This document shows, piece by piece, positions 7,520 through 16,238 of a stretch of DNA of 36,383 bases (the stretch's first letter is position 1; each line of letters starts with the position of its first letter). The DNA is from Eubacterium sp. Its GTDB lineage: Bacteria > Bacillota > Clostridia > Lachnospirales > Lachnospiraceae. The stretch spans positions 1-36,383 of the forward strand of contig JAGABX010000083.1 of the NCBI GenBank assembly GCA_017614395.1. Reading direction: 5' to 3'. The position numbers were made by a program, and so were the translations under genes. The notes under the pieces were generated by a model, which was not told where the DNA came from, ran no database searches, and saw only the letters and a program-made list of their open reading frames with translations.

Positions 7520-9409
7520 CTATGTCGTTTCACCCTCATAACGCAGGCAAAGCATCGTTATATCATCCGCCTGTTCAGCATCACCCGCAAATCCGTTTAC
7601 ATCCAACAGGACATCCCTGCAGACCTCTCTGCAATAATCCTTTCCTACGCTGTGTATCTCTCCTGACAGAACCTCTCTCAGCCTGTCCTCACCATAATAC
7701 ATATCATCCGGATTAACGCTCTCCGTCACACCATCCGTATACAGATACAATGCGTCTCCCGGCTGCAGCTGAATCTCATTTTCACGATAACGCGCCATGT
7801 CAAGCGTGCCCATCAACAGTCCCGGTTTTACCTTCTGATATTCCGGTTTACCATCCCGTATCAGCAACGGTGGATTGTGTCCGGCATTGACAAATTTCAC
7901 GAGGCCGGTCGTGATATCCAAAAATCCCATCCACACGGTCAAAAACATTCCCGTGTCATTCTCCTCGCACAGTTTTTTGTTTGCCAGCGTGAAAACCGAA
8001 GCAGGCGGCTCTCCCGATTCCGCATAATTCTTGATCACGGTCTTGGCTCGCATCATGAACATCGCCGCCGGAATTCCCTTGCCGGAAACATCCGCGATCA
8101 GGAAACACAGCGTATTGCCGATCATATAAAAATCATAGAAATCCCCGCCGACATCCTTTGCTGTGTTGATCGTGGCATAAACCGCAAATCTCGTCTCGTC
8201 GGAAAAAGCAGATCCCGCCGGAGGCATGGAGGACAGCTGTATCTCTCTGGCAACCTCTAATTCCTTGTCTACTCTTTCCTTCTCCTCGCGGATATATCCA
8301 CGCAGCGAGTCAACCATGTCATTGATCCCATCAGACAATATTTTGAATTCCTTCGTGGAATAAACGTCAACTTTCTGTTCGAGATTGCCCTCAGCTATCT
8401 GCGTCATCCCGACGTCTAAACTCTTTATCGAATCAATAACATTTCTTTTTAGAATAACAAAAACAACTACAAATATAACTATGATAATAAAGATTAATAA
8501 TATTGAAAACGCAAGCAGATTTCTGAGCGCGGCATCAATCATCTCACTTATAGGCAAAACACCCACAATGGTAATCCCCGACCTCAACCCGGAAACAACC
8601 CACGAATCCTCTCCGAAAACGTCCATCCGGAATACTTTATTATTATCTGCTTCCAGCCGGTCCTGAGACAGTCCTGATTCACTGATGTTTTTCCCGAGAT
8701 ACTCCGGTTTGTAGCAACTGATAATCATGCCTTCCCTGTTGACTGTCATCATGTATCCATCCTTACCGACGGATTGAAATGACACTGACCTCGCCAGAAT
8801 ACCATCTATTATGTTCTCAACCCCGTTCCTGCTGTATTCCAACTCGAGGAACCCATCTCCGTCCGAAAACGGCATAGCGGCAAACAAGGTTTTATCAAAC
8901 GCGTCATTGGAATCCCGTTCCAAATCATTCATAACAAATGTCGTTTTGTGCTCTACCAGGGGGATCAATTCTGAGAACTGATCCTCGTCATGAATATCAA
9001 TTCCTATATATTCATTTTTTGTTGATGCTGTAATGATGCCGTTTTTATCAATAACACTTATCTCACAACTGCCATTCAAATATTTTTTTTCCTGATATGC
9101 GCGCAGTTTTTTGCTTAAATCACCCGATTCATTTTTCAGCATTTCCACAACTACCGCATCATCGGACAGTGACATGTTCACCGTTTCCTCGAGCATGGAA
9201 AAAGAGTCTTCTCTGACGTCATGCAGTTTTTTGATTATGAGTTCATGAGCCTCTGCTTTTTCATGTTCCAGAAACAAAAAACCAAGTACTAAAAAAAGCC
9301 CGGCCATTCCTATTACACCTATCAGGATCAGCCTGATTGAAATAACCGAGAACAATCGTCGGTTTTGTTTCCGCTCTTTTTTTCTTTGGTTTTTATCCTG
9401 ATTATTCAT
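7520..9409 (-). CDS. Membrane sensor PP2C phosphatase (SpoIIE/RsbU type)
   Basis: This 629-residue protein has a transmembrane helix near residues 24-46, an extracellular Cache-like sensor region to about residue 290 and a second helix near 295-318. A HAMP linker (VIDSIKSLDVGMTQIAEGNLEQKV) and a C-terminal SpoIIE domain follow. Metal-binding and core motifs of the phosphatase are DVGGDFYDFY, ADVSGKGIPAAMFM, NAGHNPPLL, LYTDGVTES and ADDITMLCLRY. Such enzymes dephosphorylate STAS-domain antagonists in partner-switching pathways. The start overlaps the STAS stop (ATGA), which points to translational coupling, and the kinase of the system is encoded upstream. The external signal is unknown. Confidence 0.93.
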   Translation of the reverse strand: MNNQDKNQRKKERKQNRRLFSVISIRLILIGVIGMAGLFLVLGFLFLEHEKAEAHELIIKKLHDVREDSFSMLEETVNMSLSDDAVVVEMLKNESGDLSKKLRAYQEKKYLNGSCEISVIDKNGIITASTKNEYIGIDIHDEDQFSELIPLVEHKTTFVMNDLERDSNDAFDKTLFAAMPFSDGDGFLELEYSRNGVENIIDGILARSVSFQSVGKDGYMMTVNREGMIISCYKPEYLGKNISESGLSQDRLEADNNKVFRMDVFGEDSWVVSGLRSGITIVGVLPISEMIDAALRNLLAFSILLIFIIIVIFVVVFVILKRNVIDSIKSLDVGMTQIAEGNLEQKVDVYSTKEFKILSDGINDMVDSLRGYIREEKERVDKELEVAREIQLSSMPPAGSAFSDETRFAVYATINTAKDVGGDFYDFYMIGNTLCFLIADVSGKGIPAAMFMMRAKTVIKNYAESGEPPASVFTLANKKLCEENDTGMFLTVWMGFLDITTGLVKFVNAGHNPPLLIRDGKPEYQKVKPGLLMGTLDMARYRENEIQLQPGDALYLYTDGVTESVNPDDMYYGEDRLREVLSGEIHSVGKDYCREVCRDVLLDVNGFAGDAEQADDITMLCLRYEGETT

Positions 9410-9714
9410 ATCCCGGAAATATCTAAAATATCTGTGAGACCGGTGTATTCAAACACCTCCATGTTGGACTCGTTAACATTTATTACCTTAACTGTTCCGT
9501 TGTTGCCGGTGACCTTTTTATATGCGTCAATTATAACACGAAATCCCGCCGATGCGATGTAGCCGAGTTCCTTCAGGTCAAATATCAGCTCCGACACTCC
9601 GCTCAGATCCTCGAGCTCTGTTTTCAACTGCGAGCTGGTTCCCGAATTCAGTTTTCCCTTCAGAAACACCGTAAGTGTTGCACCTGAGAGTTCCTTTTTA
9701 ATCTCTAATTCCAT
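9406..9714 (-). CDS. STAS-domain anti-sigma factor antagonist (second copy)
   Basis: This 102-residue protein is a single STAS domain like SpoIIAA and RsbV. LTVFLKGKLNSGTSSQLKTEL is the N-terminal strand-helix unit. The phosphorylation loop reads LGYIASAGFRVI, retaining the serine two residues before the glycine. It should be phosphorylated by the RsbW-like kinase (11086-11517) and dephosphorylated by the phosphatase whose gene overlaps its stop. It lies 18 bases after the lipid-kinase gene. Confidence 0.9.
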   Translation of the reverse strand: MELEIKKELSGATLTVFLKGKLNSGTSSQLKTELEDLSGVSELIFDLKELGYIASAGFRVIIDAYKKVTGNNGTVKVINVNESNMEVFEYTGLTDILDISGI

Positions 9715-9732
9715 GTGATTCTCCTTTCTTTT

Positions 9733-10689
9733 TCAGCGCTTTTCGATGGTTTTCATCGGTTTTTTCTTTTTGGGTTCCGCATCCTGTCCGTGGAAAAACC
9801 TGACTGCCTGTTGCCGGTTGGTGATCTCAACGCGTTTTCTGATCCCGCCGTTTTCACCATCCATTGTATACGGAACAGGTTCACTGGTTTCAATCGTAAA
9901 CTTTTTACATAAAAAGGTCTTGATCTGCGGACCGAAATCCGAAAAAATAAACGAGCCTAAAATCCTGTTTAACTCAATTGGATTTTTTGGTGTTTTGACA
10001 AATATACCCTCAAACAATCCATCATCTAACCTGACATCCGTTTTACGGAATATCTTCTGACCGCCTACGGTTTTTGCGTTTGTAACAATGCCGATGATGA
10101 CATCATCCTCCCAGGTCTCATCCTCGGTCTCAACGCGAACATGAATGCTTTTTATGGCTCCGAGTTCACTGATGCCCCTGAAAAAGTAAGCAAGCCATCC
10201 CATGAGATTTTTGGCCTGTTGCGAGGTATCATATGACACCGCGGTAAATGCTCCGAACCCGGCCACATAAACAAACGGTTCATCATCCATCGTTCCGATA
10301 TCAAATAATGATGAAACCCGGCCGGATGCTATCTCTGCTGACTTAACAATATTTCTGGGGAGCTTTAACCCGTTGCTGAAATCGTTCATTGTTCCAACCG
10401 GAATATAACCGCACGGAGGACGCAGCTCGGGTGGCAGATCCATCAATCCCTGCACTACCTCGTGAAGTGTTCCGTCACCGCCCGCACAGATCACACGGCG
10501 AAAACGCGTAGACTTTTTCCCGAGTCTGCTGTGAATGATCTGCGTGGCGTCGCCATGCTTTCCGGTTGCAAAAATATTCACATCCAAACCTGCGCGCATG
10601 AAAACCTCAATTACCTGCGACAGTTTGTTTTTGATCGCCCCGGTACCCGAATTCGGGTTATAGATAAACAACGTTTTTTCCCTTGCCAT
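9733..10689 (-). CDS. Diacylglycerol/sphingosine-kinase family lipid kinase
   Basis: This 318-residue protein belongs to the DagK/YegS family of soluble lipid kinases that phosphorylate diacylglycerol or similar lipids at the membrane using ATP. The nucleotide-binding start LFIYNPNSGTGAIKNKL and the hallmark CAGGDGTLHEVVQGLM (residues about 66-81) are intact, followed by PVGTMNDFSNGLKLP and the FDIGTMDDEPFVYVAGFGAF strand. The C-terminal RKRVEITNRQQAVRFFHGQD is typical. It sits inside the partner-switching cassette between two STAS genes, which is unusual. It may connect phospholipid turnover with the regulatory output, or may simply share the transcript. Confidence 0.9.
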   Translation of the reverse strand: MAREKTLFIYNPNSGTGAIKNKLSQVIEVFMRAGLDVNIFATGKHGDATQIIHSRLGKKSTRFRRVICAGGDGTLHEVVQGLMDLPPELRPPCGYIPVGTMNDFSNGLKLPRNIVKSAEIASGRVSSLFDIGTMDDEPFVYVAGFGAFTAVSYDTSQQAKNLMGWLAYFFRGISELGAIKSIHVRVETEDETWEDDVIIGIVTNAKTVGGQKIFRKTDVRLDDGLFEGIFVKTPKNPIELNRILGSFIFSDFGPQIKTFLCKKFTIETSEPVPYTMDGENGGIRKRVEITNRQQAVRFFHGQDAEPKKKKPMKTIEKR

Positions 10690-10767
10690 GTGTCAACCTT
10701 TCACGCCGATAACAATTATTTCCGCTCGTTTTGCATCTGCAGCACCATCCAACTGTCGATACCGACA

Positions 10768-11067
10768 TCAGACAATGTTTAACAGTTTTACAAATCCGGT
10801 AACGGAAAAGATATCCATAACCTCTTCATTAACATTTGCCAATTCCATATGATTGCCAAGCTGCTTGACTTTTTTCTGAGTGGTAAGAAATACCCGCAAT
10901 CCCGTCGATGATACATACTCTAAATCACTCAGATCCAGACGGAGATTCTCTGTCCGCTCCACGGCAGACTGCAATGCTTTTTCAAAATCATCAACATTGG
11001 TTCCGTCTATCTCACCGGACACAAATAACGTCAACATTCCGTTTTCCTGTTCTTCTCTTGTTTCCAT
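10768..11067 (-). CDS. STAS-domain anti-sigma factor antagonist (first copy)
   Basis: This 99-residue RsbV/SpoIIAA-like protein has the phospho-acceptor loop YVSSTGLRVFL, a close match to the classic serine site. It begins 18 bases after the RsbW-like kinase gene, the usual pairing of antagonist and kinase. When unphosphorylated it would bind the kinase and free its target. It is clearly different in sequence from the second STAS protein downstream, so the two probably have different affinities or partners rather than being a recent duplication. Confidence 0.92.
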   Translation of the reverse strand: METREEQENGMLTLFVSGEIDGTNVDDFEKALQSAVERTENLRLDLSDLEYVSSTGLRVFLTTQKKVKQLGNHMELANVNEEVMDIFSVTGFVKLLNIV

Positions 11068-11085
11068 ATATTCATGCCCCCTCTC

Positions 11086-11517
11086 TCACGCTTCCGAATC
11101 CACCGGCAATTCCTTGACAATGGTCAGAATATTCTGTCCTTCCTTGTACTCATAGGAAATCCCGTCAACAGTGTTTTTAACTAAAAAGATTCCGAGTCCG
11201 CCTGCTTCCCTGTCATCCAGCTCGGCTTCAGTATCAGGCGCCTCCTCAGACAGCGGATCAAATGGATGCCCGTTATCCATGAAGGTCAGATAAACCCGTA
11301 TCGGTACCGGATTTCCCTCCACACTTACCTTGATTTTTGCGCTACCAGTACCCGGATTGTAGGCATAGGAGGAAATATTCAGGAATATCTCCTCTACACA
11401 TAGCTTGATCTGACGGATCAGCTTTTTATCCTCAGTTCTTGTTTTCAGCTCTGCCGTGACAAAATCAAATACCTCCTTCAGGTTTTCGCGCACAGCATCA
11501 ATTTCCATCTCAGCCAT
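11086..11517 (-). CDS. RsbW/SpoIIAB-like anti-sigma factor serine kinase
   Basis: This 143-residue protein is a GHKL ATPase. The N box is LCVEEIFLNISSYAY, the G1 box is MDNGHPFDPL and the G2 box is GGLGIFLVKNTVD. Proteins of this type phosphorylate STAS antagonists and sequester a sigma factor or other partner. No sigma factor gene is in the window, so the final target is unknown. The ATG at 11517 is preceded by GGGAGG. The downstream neighbours are the STAS protein, the lipid kinase, the second STAS protein and the phosphatase. Confidence 0.92.
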   Translation of the reverse strand: MAEMEIDAVRENLKEVFDFVTAELKTRTEDKKLIRQIKLCVEEIFLNISSYAYNPGTGSAKIKVSVEGNPVPIRVYLTFMDNGHPFDPLSEEAPDTEAELDDREAGGLGIFLVKNTVDGISYEYKEGQNILTIVKELPVDSEA

Positions 11518-11584
11518 TGAATACCTCCCTTATCGAGCAAACAACCGAATCAATAGTTGCTTGTTTTTGTCCAACCTATTATTA

Positions 11585-12775
11585 TTACCGTTTTGCCAGT
11601 CCGAGCCGTTCCTTCATCTCTGATTTGTTCTCATACATCCTGCGATCGGCCTCTCCCAGCAGCTCCTCTACATCATACTCGCCCTCTCCACAGGCCAGAC
11701 CGCAAGCCATGGTGATACGCTCTGTTTCGTTTTTATTCAGCTCATCCATAGCGTCCTCCCACGTGGCAAGGAGAGAATCCGCCTGCTGTTTCGATGTTCC
11801 TATTCCGATAACAATAAACTCGTCACCGCCGATACGATATCCGAACACATCATCCGTCTGGATATTTTTCAAACTCTCCGCAGCCTTCATGATCAGCCTG
11901 TCACCGGCCTCGTGTCCCTGCGTATCATTAACAACCTTGAGATTATTAACATCAAAATAGAATACAGCCAGTTTTTCCGGTTTTCCGAATTTTTCACCAC
12001 GATCAATGAGATATTTGTCCTTGTTAAACAAGTCAGTCAGTTTATCATGCTCACTCTCATATATGATCTTCTCACGGAGTAAACCATTTTCAATAAAAAG
12101 CCGGATAACGTTGTAAACCGACGTCTCCCTGAAATACTCCTCATTAAAATTCATATCACGGCGCAAAAACAGAGCATATTGCTGATTACCGGTTCTCTCG
12201 CTGAGGAAGCAATAACTGCCCTCCGATAATTCAAACCGTCTGGCTCCAAGCAAGTTATTAATATAATCAGATCTTTCCGTGACATAACTCTGCAGGCGTT
12301 GATGGAATGTGCTCACACGGACCTCGTCTCCTTCACCGGTTTCCATAAAAAGCGTGGCCTCCGTTGCCTGGCACAACTCACACAAATCCGGCAGGCACGC
12401 ATCATACCCCTGTGAAATCTTCCCGAGAATTTTTTTCTGGAAATCACTGATGTCTGAAATATGCTTCGAATAATCACTGATATCCTTGAACAATGACGCG
12501 TAATCACTCACATCCGTGAACAGATGACATTGAAGACGGGTTCCGTCCTCTGATACCGTGCCCGTTTCAACACGATAGTACTTTTCGCTCTCCATGTCAG
12601 ACAATTCCCAGCAGCGTTCATCATCCATTGATGGTCTGCGCTTGAGAAATGTTTTCTTTGCATGGTCGGAAAGAATGATTCGAGGATCTGTGTAAACAAT
12701 CTCACCAGCCTCATTGATCACTATCACGCCACCCACTCGATGCTGGACAAATGATTTTATCGCTCTGTCGATCAT
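11585..12775 (-). CDS. Cytoplasmic GGDEF protein (probable diguanylate cyclase)
   Basis: This 396-residue soluble protein has a C-terminal GGDEF domain with the intact active-site motif RIGGDEF and the upstream DKLTDLFNKDKYL and YFDVNNLKVVNDTQGHEAGD signatures, consistent with cyclic-di-GMP synthesis. I see no RxxD inhibitory site at the usual place before GGDEF. The first 230 or so residues contain a PAS-like start (VGGVIVINEAGEIVYTD), a coiled segment and a GAF-like region; no known ligand is evident. The start at 12775 is chosen over the longer frame to 12805 because GGAGGG lies seven bases upstream. It leads into the partner-switching genes with a 67-base gap. Confidence 0.9.
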   Translation of the reverse strand: MIDRAIKSFVQHRVGGVIVINEAGEIVYTDPRIILSDHAKKTFLKRRPSMDDERCWELSDMESEKYYRVETGTVSEDGTRLQCHLFTDVSDYASLFKDISDYSKHISDISDFQKKILGKISQGYDACLPDLCELCQATEATLFMETGEGDEVRVSTFHQRLQSYVTERSDYINNLLGARRFELSEGSYCFLSERTGNQQYALFLRRDMNFNEEYFRETSVYNVIRLFIENGLLREKIIYESEHDKLTDLFNKDKYLIDRGEKFGKPEKLAVFYFDVNNLKVVNDTQGHEAGDRLIMKAAESLKNIQTDDVFGYRIGGDEFIVIGIGTSKQQADSLLATWEDAMDELNKNETERITMACGLACGEGEYDVEELLGEADRRMYENKSEMKERLGLAKR

Positions 12776-12874
12776 TGGCTCGCCCTCCATGATAAATCTC
12801 ACCATGATAATGAATTACAATCATAATGAACGCAATGTTTTTTTGCATCCACTGTAAACTTCATACTCCCGATA

Positions 12875-14119
12875 TCATGTACTTGATTTTGCCTTGCCGA
12901 GCATCTCTCCGAAACTCGGAGCCTTGCCATAATGCAAAACGCCTGCACGGTAAATTCGTGCGGAGATAATCCCGATTCCAATCGTGGAAACAATCAGGAT
13001 AGCCACTGAAATCGCTATCTCAAACCACGCAATATCTCCCATCGCGATGCGCGTAAACATTGCCATCGGAGATGTAAACGGAATATATGACGCCGCAACC
13101 ATTAAACCATTATTTACATCATCATTCATTCCGAAAATAACAACCATGAAGGCGGCTACGAAAATGATAGTGATCGGTGTCTGCAGACTGTTGATGTCCT
13201 CCACCTTGGTCGCCATGGAACCGATTGCTCCGAACATCATCGCGTATAACAAAAATCCCAACAGGAAAAACAGCAACATGAACAGCACCAGATTCAATGG
13301 AATATTAAACAGCGAACTTATGAAAGCATTGTCCTCCCAATAGGAAGCATTGATCTGATAACTTGCAAATGCCGTTCCGAAAATCAGGATCAACTGTGCC
13401 ATTCCCGCAACACAGGCTGCCAGGATCTTGCCGAACATCAACTCTGTCGGCTTCGCGCTGGTAATCAGCACCTCCATTGCCTTGGAACCTTTTTCGGAAG
13501 CCACATTGGTAGCAACCATCTGACCATAGAGAAGTATTACTATGTACAACGCAATGATCATAATATATGTATAGAAAAAGTTTTGCGACTGGTCTGTCCC
13601 GAGTGCCTCCGGAACACCGGAAACCTGCACGGATGAAGCCTTTTTAATATCACTTGCGGACAGTCCCGCATCCTTCATTGCCGTTTTGTAATTCAATTCC
13701 CGCATCACCTGATCCGAGTCACGTGTTCCGCCGGACGCTATGCTGATCGTTTTTACATAATAAGTATAGTTTTGCAGGTCATGGATACCGAAACCGGAGT
13801 TATATGTGCCCTCCAAAACACCTTTTTTTAAGTCATCCATACTGTTTACAATAACTATCTCGTTATCGGAGAACGCCGGTGATTCAGCAAAGGTTTCCTT
13901 CGCCAGTTCCGGATCCACATCGCCGTCAATCAATAGGGCGATTTTTACTTTTGTATCATTTTTCCCCGCTTCCTCATCCGCGGAGATTGCTTCCTTGATA
14001 CGCGGGAAAAACATAACGCCCACAATAACTACAAACAGAATGATCGTGACAACTACAAAGGCTTTGTTTTTCAGATGCCCCACCATCTCAAATCCAAATA
14101 CCGTCTTAAACTGTTTCAT
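12875..14119 (-). CDS. ABC-2 type permease, NatB-like
   Basis: This 414-residue membrane protein has an N-terminal helix (residues about 19-39), a large extracytoplasmic domain to about residue 185 and then five or six helices. It includes the conserved VASEKGSKAMEVLITSAKPTELMFGKI amphipathic segment of NatB-type exporters. These proteins work with an ABC ATPase to export sodium or small hydrophobic or peptide compounds. Its start overlaps the stop of the ATPase gene by four bases (ATGA), so the two are translated together. The actual substrate cannot be told from sequence. Confidence 0.92.
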   Translation of the reverse strand: MKQFKTVFGFEMVGHLKNKAFVVVTIILFVVIVGVMFFPRIKEAISADEEAGKNDTKVKIALLIDGDVDPELAKETFAESPAFSDNEIVIVNSMDDLKKGVLEGTYNSGFGIHDLQNYTYYVKTISIASGGTRDSDQVMRELNYKTAMKDAGLSASDIKKASSVQVSGVPEALGTDQSQNFFYTYIMIIALYIVILLYGQMVATNVASEKGSKAMEVLITSAKPTELMFGKILAACVAGMAQLILIFGTAFASYQINASYWEDNAFISSLFNIPLNLVLFMLLFFLLGFLLYAMMFGAIGSMATKVEDINSLQTPITIIFVAAFMVVIFGMNDDVNNGLMVAASYIPFTSPMAMFTRIAMGDIAWFEIAISVAILIVSTIGIGIISARIYRAGVLHYGKAPSFGEMLGKAKSST

Positions 14120-15033
14120 TCGGCGACACCCCCTCTCTCAAGTTCCTTTTCACCGCCGGTGTACTCAACAAAAATATCATTTAACGTAGGCTCGAATACG
14201 CGCATGCTGTCAAGCTCATATTTCGAGGACAGCTCCTGCATCACGCGCTTTTTCTCATCCTCTCCATCCATCTGAAAAAGTATGACACCGTCTTCCATCA
14301 GTTTGGCCCTGTCCTGATAAGCCTGCAGAATATCATCCTGCTGCGTAGACCGTATACGCAGCCGGTCACGCTTGTAGCTCCTTTTTATCTCTCGGATGTT
14401 TCCGGACAGCACAATCTCGCCTCCGTTGAGTATGGCAATGTTGTCACAAAACTCCTCCACATAATTCATCTGATGACTGGAAAACAGAACGATTTTGCCC
14501 GCATCGATCTGGCTTTTTACCACTTCCTCAAGGATCATCGCATTTACCGGATCCAGACCGGAGAAAGGCTCATCAAGAATGACGATTTCCGGGTTGTGAA
14601 CCACCGCCGTGATTATCTGGATTTTCTGCGCATTACCCTTGGACAGCGTGTCAAGTCTGGCATTTCTGTATTCAGTCATACCGAGACGTTTCAGCCACTT
14701 GTCGATCTCAGAAATCGCATCCGATTTTTTCATGCCCTTGAGACGCGCAAGATAAACCAGCTGATCAATTATCTTTTTCTTGGGATACAAACCGCGTTCC
14801 TCGGGCAGATATCCCTTGGTAACCGCCATGTGATCGATCGGTTTCCCGTCCAGCAAAATCTCTCCCGAATCAGCACCGAACACATCCATCAGAATTCTGA
14901 TAGTTGTTGTTTTCCCGGCGCCGTTACGGCCGAGAATACCCAGTGCCTGTCCGCTCTCTACCTCGAAATTCACGCCCTTCAGGACATGCTTCTCGCCGTA
15001 GCTTTTGTTCAGTTCCTTTACCTCTAGCTTCAT
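14116..15033 (-). CDS. ABC exporter ATP-binding protein, NatA-like
   Basis: This 305-residue ATPase powers the NatB-like permease. The Walker A is GRNGAGKTT (residues about 38-46), the signature motif is the variant LSKGNAQKIQ and Walker B is IVILDEPFSGLDP, followed by the switch histidine in FSSHQMNYVEEFCD. The C-terminal 90 residues form the extra DUF4162-like domain common in this subfamily (VFEPTLNDIFVEYTGG). The ATG at 15033, with AAGGAGG five bases upstream, is preferred to the longer frame to 15063. The gene lies downstream of the MTA/SAH nucleosidase, separated by a structured element. Confidence 0.95.
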   Translation of the reverse strand: MKLEVKELNKSYGEKHVLKGVNFEVESGQALGILGRNGAGKTTTIRILMDVFGADSGEILLDGKPIDHMAVTKGYLPEERGLYPKKKIIDQLVYLARLKGMKKSDAISEIDKWLKRLGMTEYRNARLDTLSKGNAQKIQIITAVVHNPEIVILDEPFSGLDPVNAMILEEVVKSQIDAGKIVLFSSHQMNYVEEFCDNIAILNGGEIVLSGNIREIKRSYKRDRLRIRSTQQDDILQAYQDRAKLMEDGVILFQMDGEDEKKRVMQELSSKYELDSMRVFEPTLNDIFVEYTGGEKELERGGVAE

Positions 15034-15113
15034 CTTCCCCTCCTTATTTATCGCCGCGTACACATCATTTGCACCAGCGTATATTTCATGGAAGCACCAT
15101 CACCAATGTCCCC

Positions 15114-15240
15114 GCGCCGGCGGCAGGAGTTTGCTCACAGCGATATGTGAGACGGAAATTCTTGCGAAGCGAATTTCCGTGGTCGAACATAGGCTGTGCC
15201 TCTTGCGAGTCGTGAGCAAAGCTCCGATTGCGTCCGGCGC
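15114..15240 (-). repeat. Nested inverted-repeat element between mtnN and the ABC genes
   Basis: This 127-bp block folds along its whole length. GCGCCGG (15114-15120) pairs with CCGGCGC (15234-15240). GGAGTTTGCTCAC (15126-15138) pairs with 15212-15225 with one bulged base. The core is a 10-bp hairpin, ACGGAAATTC (15152-15161) with GAATTTCCGT (15171-15180). A local hairpin, CTCACA (15134-15139) with TGTGAG (15146-15151), uses the same bases as the long outer stem, so two folds compete. The element touches the mtnN stop codon. It may be an intergenic repeat family or a transcript-level element; no terminator U-tract is present. Confidence 0.6.
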
Positions 15241-15962
15241 TACATTTGCTCAATTGTTCCAATAACTATTCCGGTCAAATTAACAATCGCGGCGGCTTTG
15301 AAATCGGCATACGACAACGGCGCCTCCCCGTCAGCCTTGTCCGATATCGCGCGTATCACCAGGAACGGAACGTCGTTGTCGCTGCACACCTGCGCCAGCG
15401 CAGCACCCTCCATCTCGCAGGCATACGCCTTGAAAGTGGATTCTATATATTCCTTTTTCTCATGCGACGAGACGAACTGGTCTCCCGACGCGATCGTTCC
15501 AACGACCAGACTGTACTCCGTATCCATTGATTCATATGCTCGTTTTGCCGCCTCGACAAGCTTCGTCGGAGTTACAAAATAAACCGAGTCATAATCCGGA
15601 TTGAGACCGGGCTCGTAACCGAGACCTGCCACATCCATATCATGCTGGCATAGTTTGTCACCGATAACAATGTCCCCCTGATTCAGGGATCTGTCTATCG
15701 CTCCTGCCACGCCCATGTTGATGACCAACTCAATTTCATCTCCTGCAAATTCCGATGCATGCCGAAGCATTGTGATGAAATGCTGCACGCATGCACCCAT
15801 CGCAACCTTGCCCACACGTGACACGGTAACTATCCATCGACGTCCGTCACGCTCTCCCTCATACCATGAAAACGGGCTTTCCTCTCTTTTTCTGAAATCT
15901 CCGTCATCTATGAGCGGACGAATTTCCTCCTCCATTGCTGCAATGATAAGTATTGTTTTCAT
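15240..15962 (-). CDS. mtnN: 5'-methylthioadenosine/S-adenosylhomocysteine nucleosidase
   Basis: This 240-residue enzyme hydrolyses methylthioadenosine and S-adenosylhomocysteine to adenine plus the thioribose or ribosyl-homocysteine, removing the by-products of SAM use. Family motifs are IIAAMEEEIRPLID at the N-terminus, NMGVAGAID (purine/phosphate region), GTIASGDQFV, the substrate-binding EMEGAALAQVC and FLVIRAISDKADGEA with the catalytic aspartate. The ATG at 15962 has GGAGG five bases upstream, so the longer frame to 15989 is not used. A consensus promoter lies at 16089-16118. The same genome segment carries metK and a dual DNA methyltransferase that would produce SAH. Confidence 0.95.
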   Translation of the reverse strand: MKTILIIAAMEEEIRPLIDDGDFRKREESPFSWYEGERDGRRWIVTVSRVGKVAMGACVQHFITMLRHASEFAGDEIELVINMGVAGAIDRSLNQGDIVIGDKLCQHDMDVAGLGYEPGLNPDYDSVYFVTPTKLVEAAKRAYESMDTEYSLVVGTIASGDQFVSSHEKKEYIESTFKAYACEMEGAALAQVCSDNDVPFLVIRAISDKADGEAPLSYADFKAAAIVNLTGIVIGTIEQM

Positions 15963-16088
15963 TTTTACCTCCGTTAATATGAACAGCATTTATCTGCCAT
16001 GAATCCCTGCTCAGATGTGAAAAATCTCGATAAATCGTTGTTTTACATGATTTTACGCACACTTGTCCCATCATGCAATACAGGCTTG

Positions 16089-16118
16089 ATTATACCACAG
16101 AAATGCCTGTTCTGTCAA
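16089..16118 (-). promoter_or_regulatory. Sigma-A promoter for mtnN
   Basis: On the minus strand TTGACA (16118-16113), an 18-bp spacer and TATAAT (16094-16089) are perfect hexamers, and TGG directly before TATAAT forms an extended -10. It is divergent from the GGDEF promoter some 60 bp away. The leader is about 120 bases; I see no known riboswitch in it. Confidence 0.8.
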
Positions 16119-16175
16119 ATAGAGAAAAAAAGATACATTTCGCGTAAAAAAAAGGGTGTACTATCTGAAATTTCA

Positions 16176-16184
16176 TGATATAAT
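16176..16184 (+). promoter_or_regulatory. Extended -10 promoter for the membrane GGDEF gene
   Basis: TGATATAAT is a perfect TGn-extended -10 box 54 bases before the start codon. The -35 region is weak (TGTACT with 16-bp spacing), as is usual for extended -10 promoters. Confidence 0.65.
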
Positions 16185-16238
16185 ATATGTTGTGGCTATT
16201 TACAGTTTTTTCTGAGTATCAGGAAAGGATTCGGGGAC

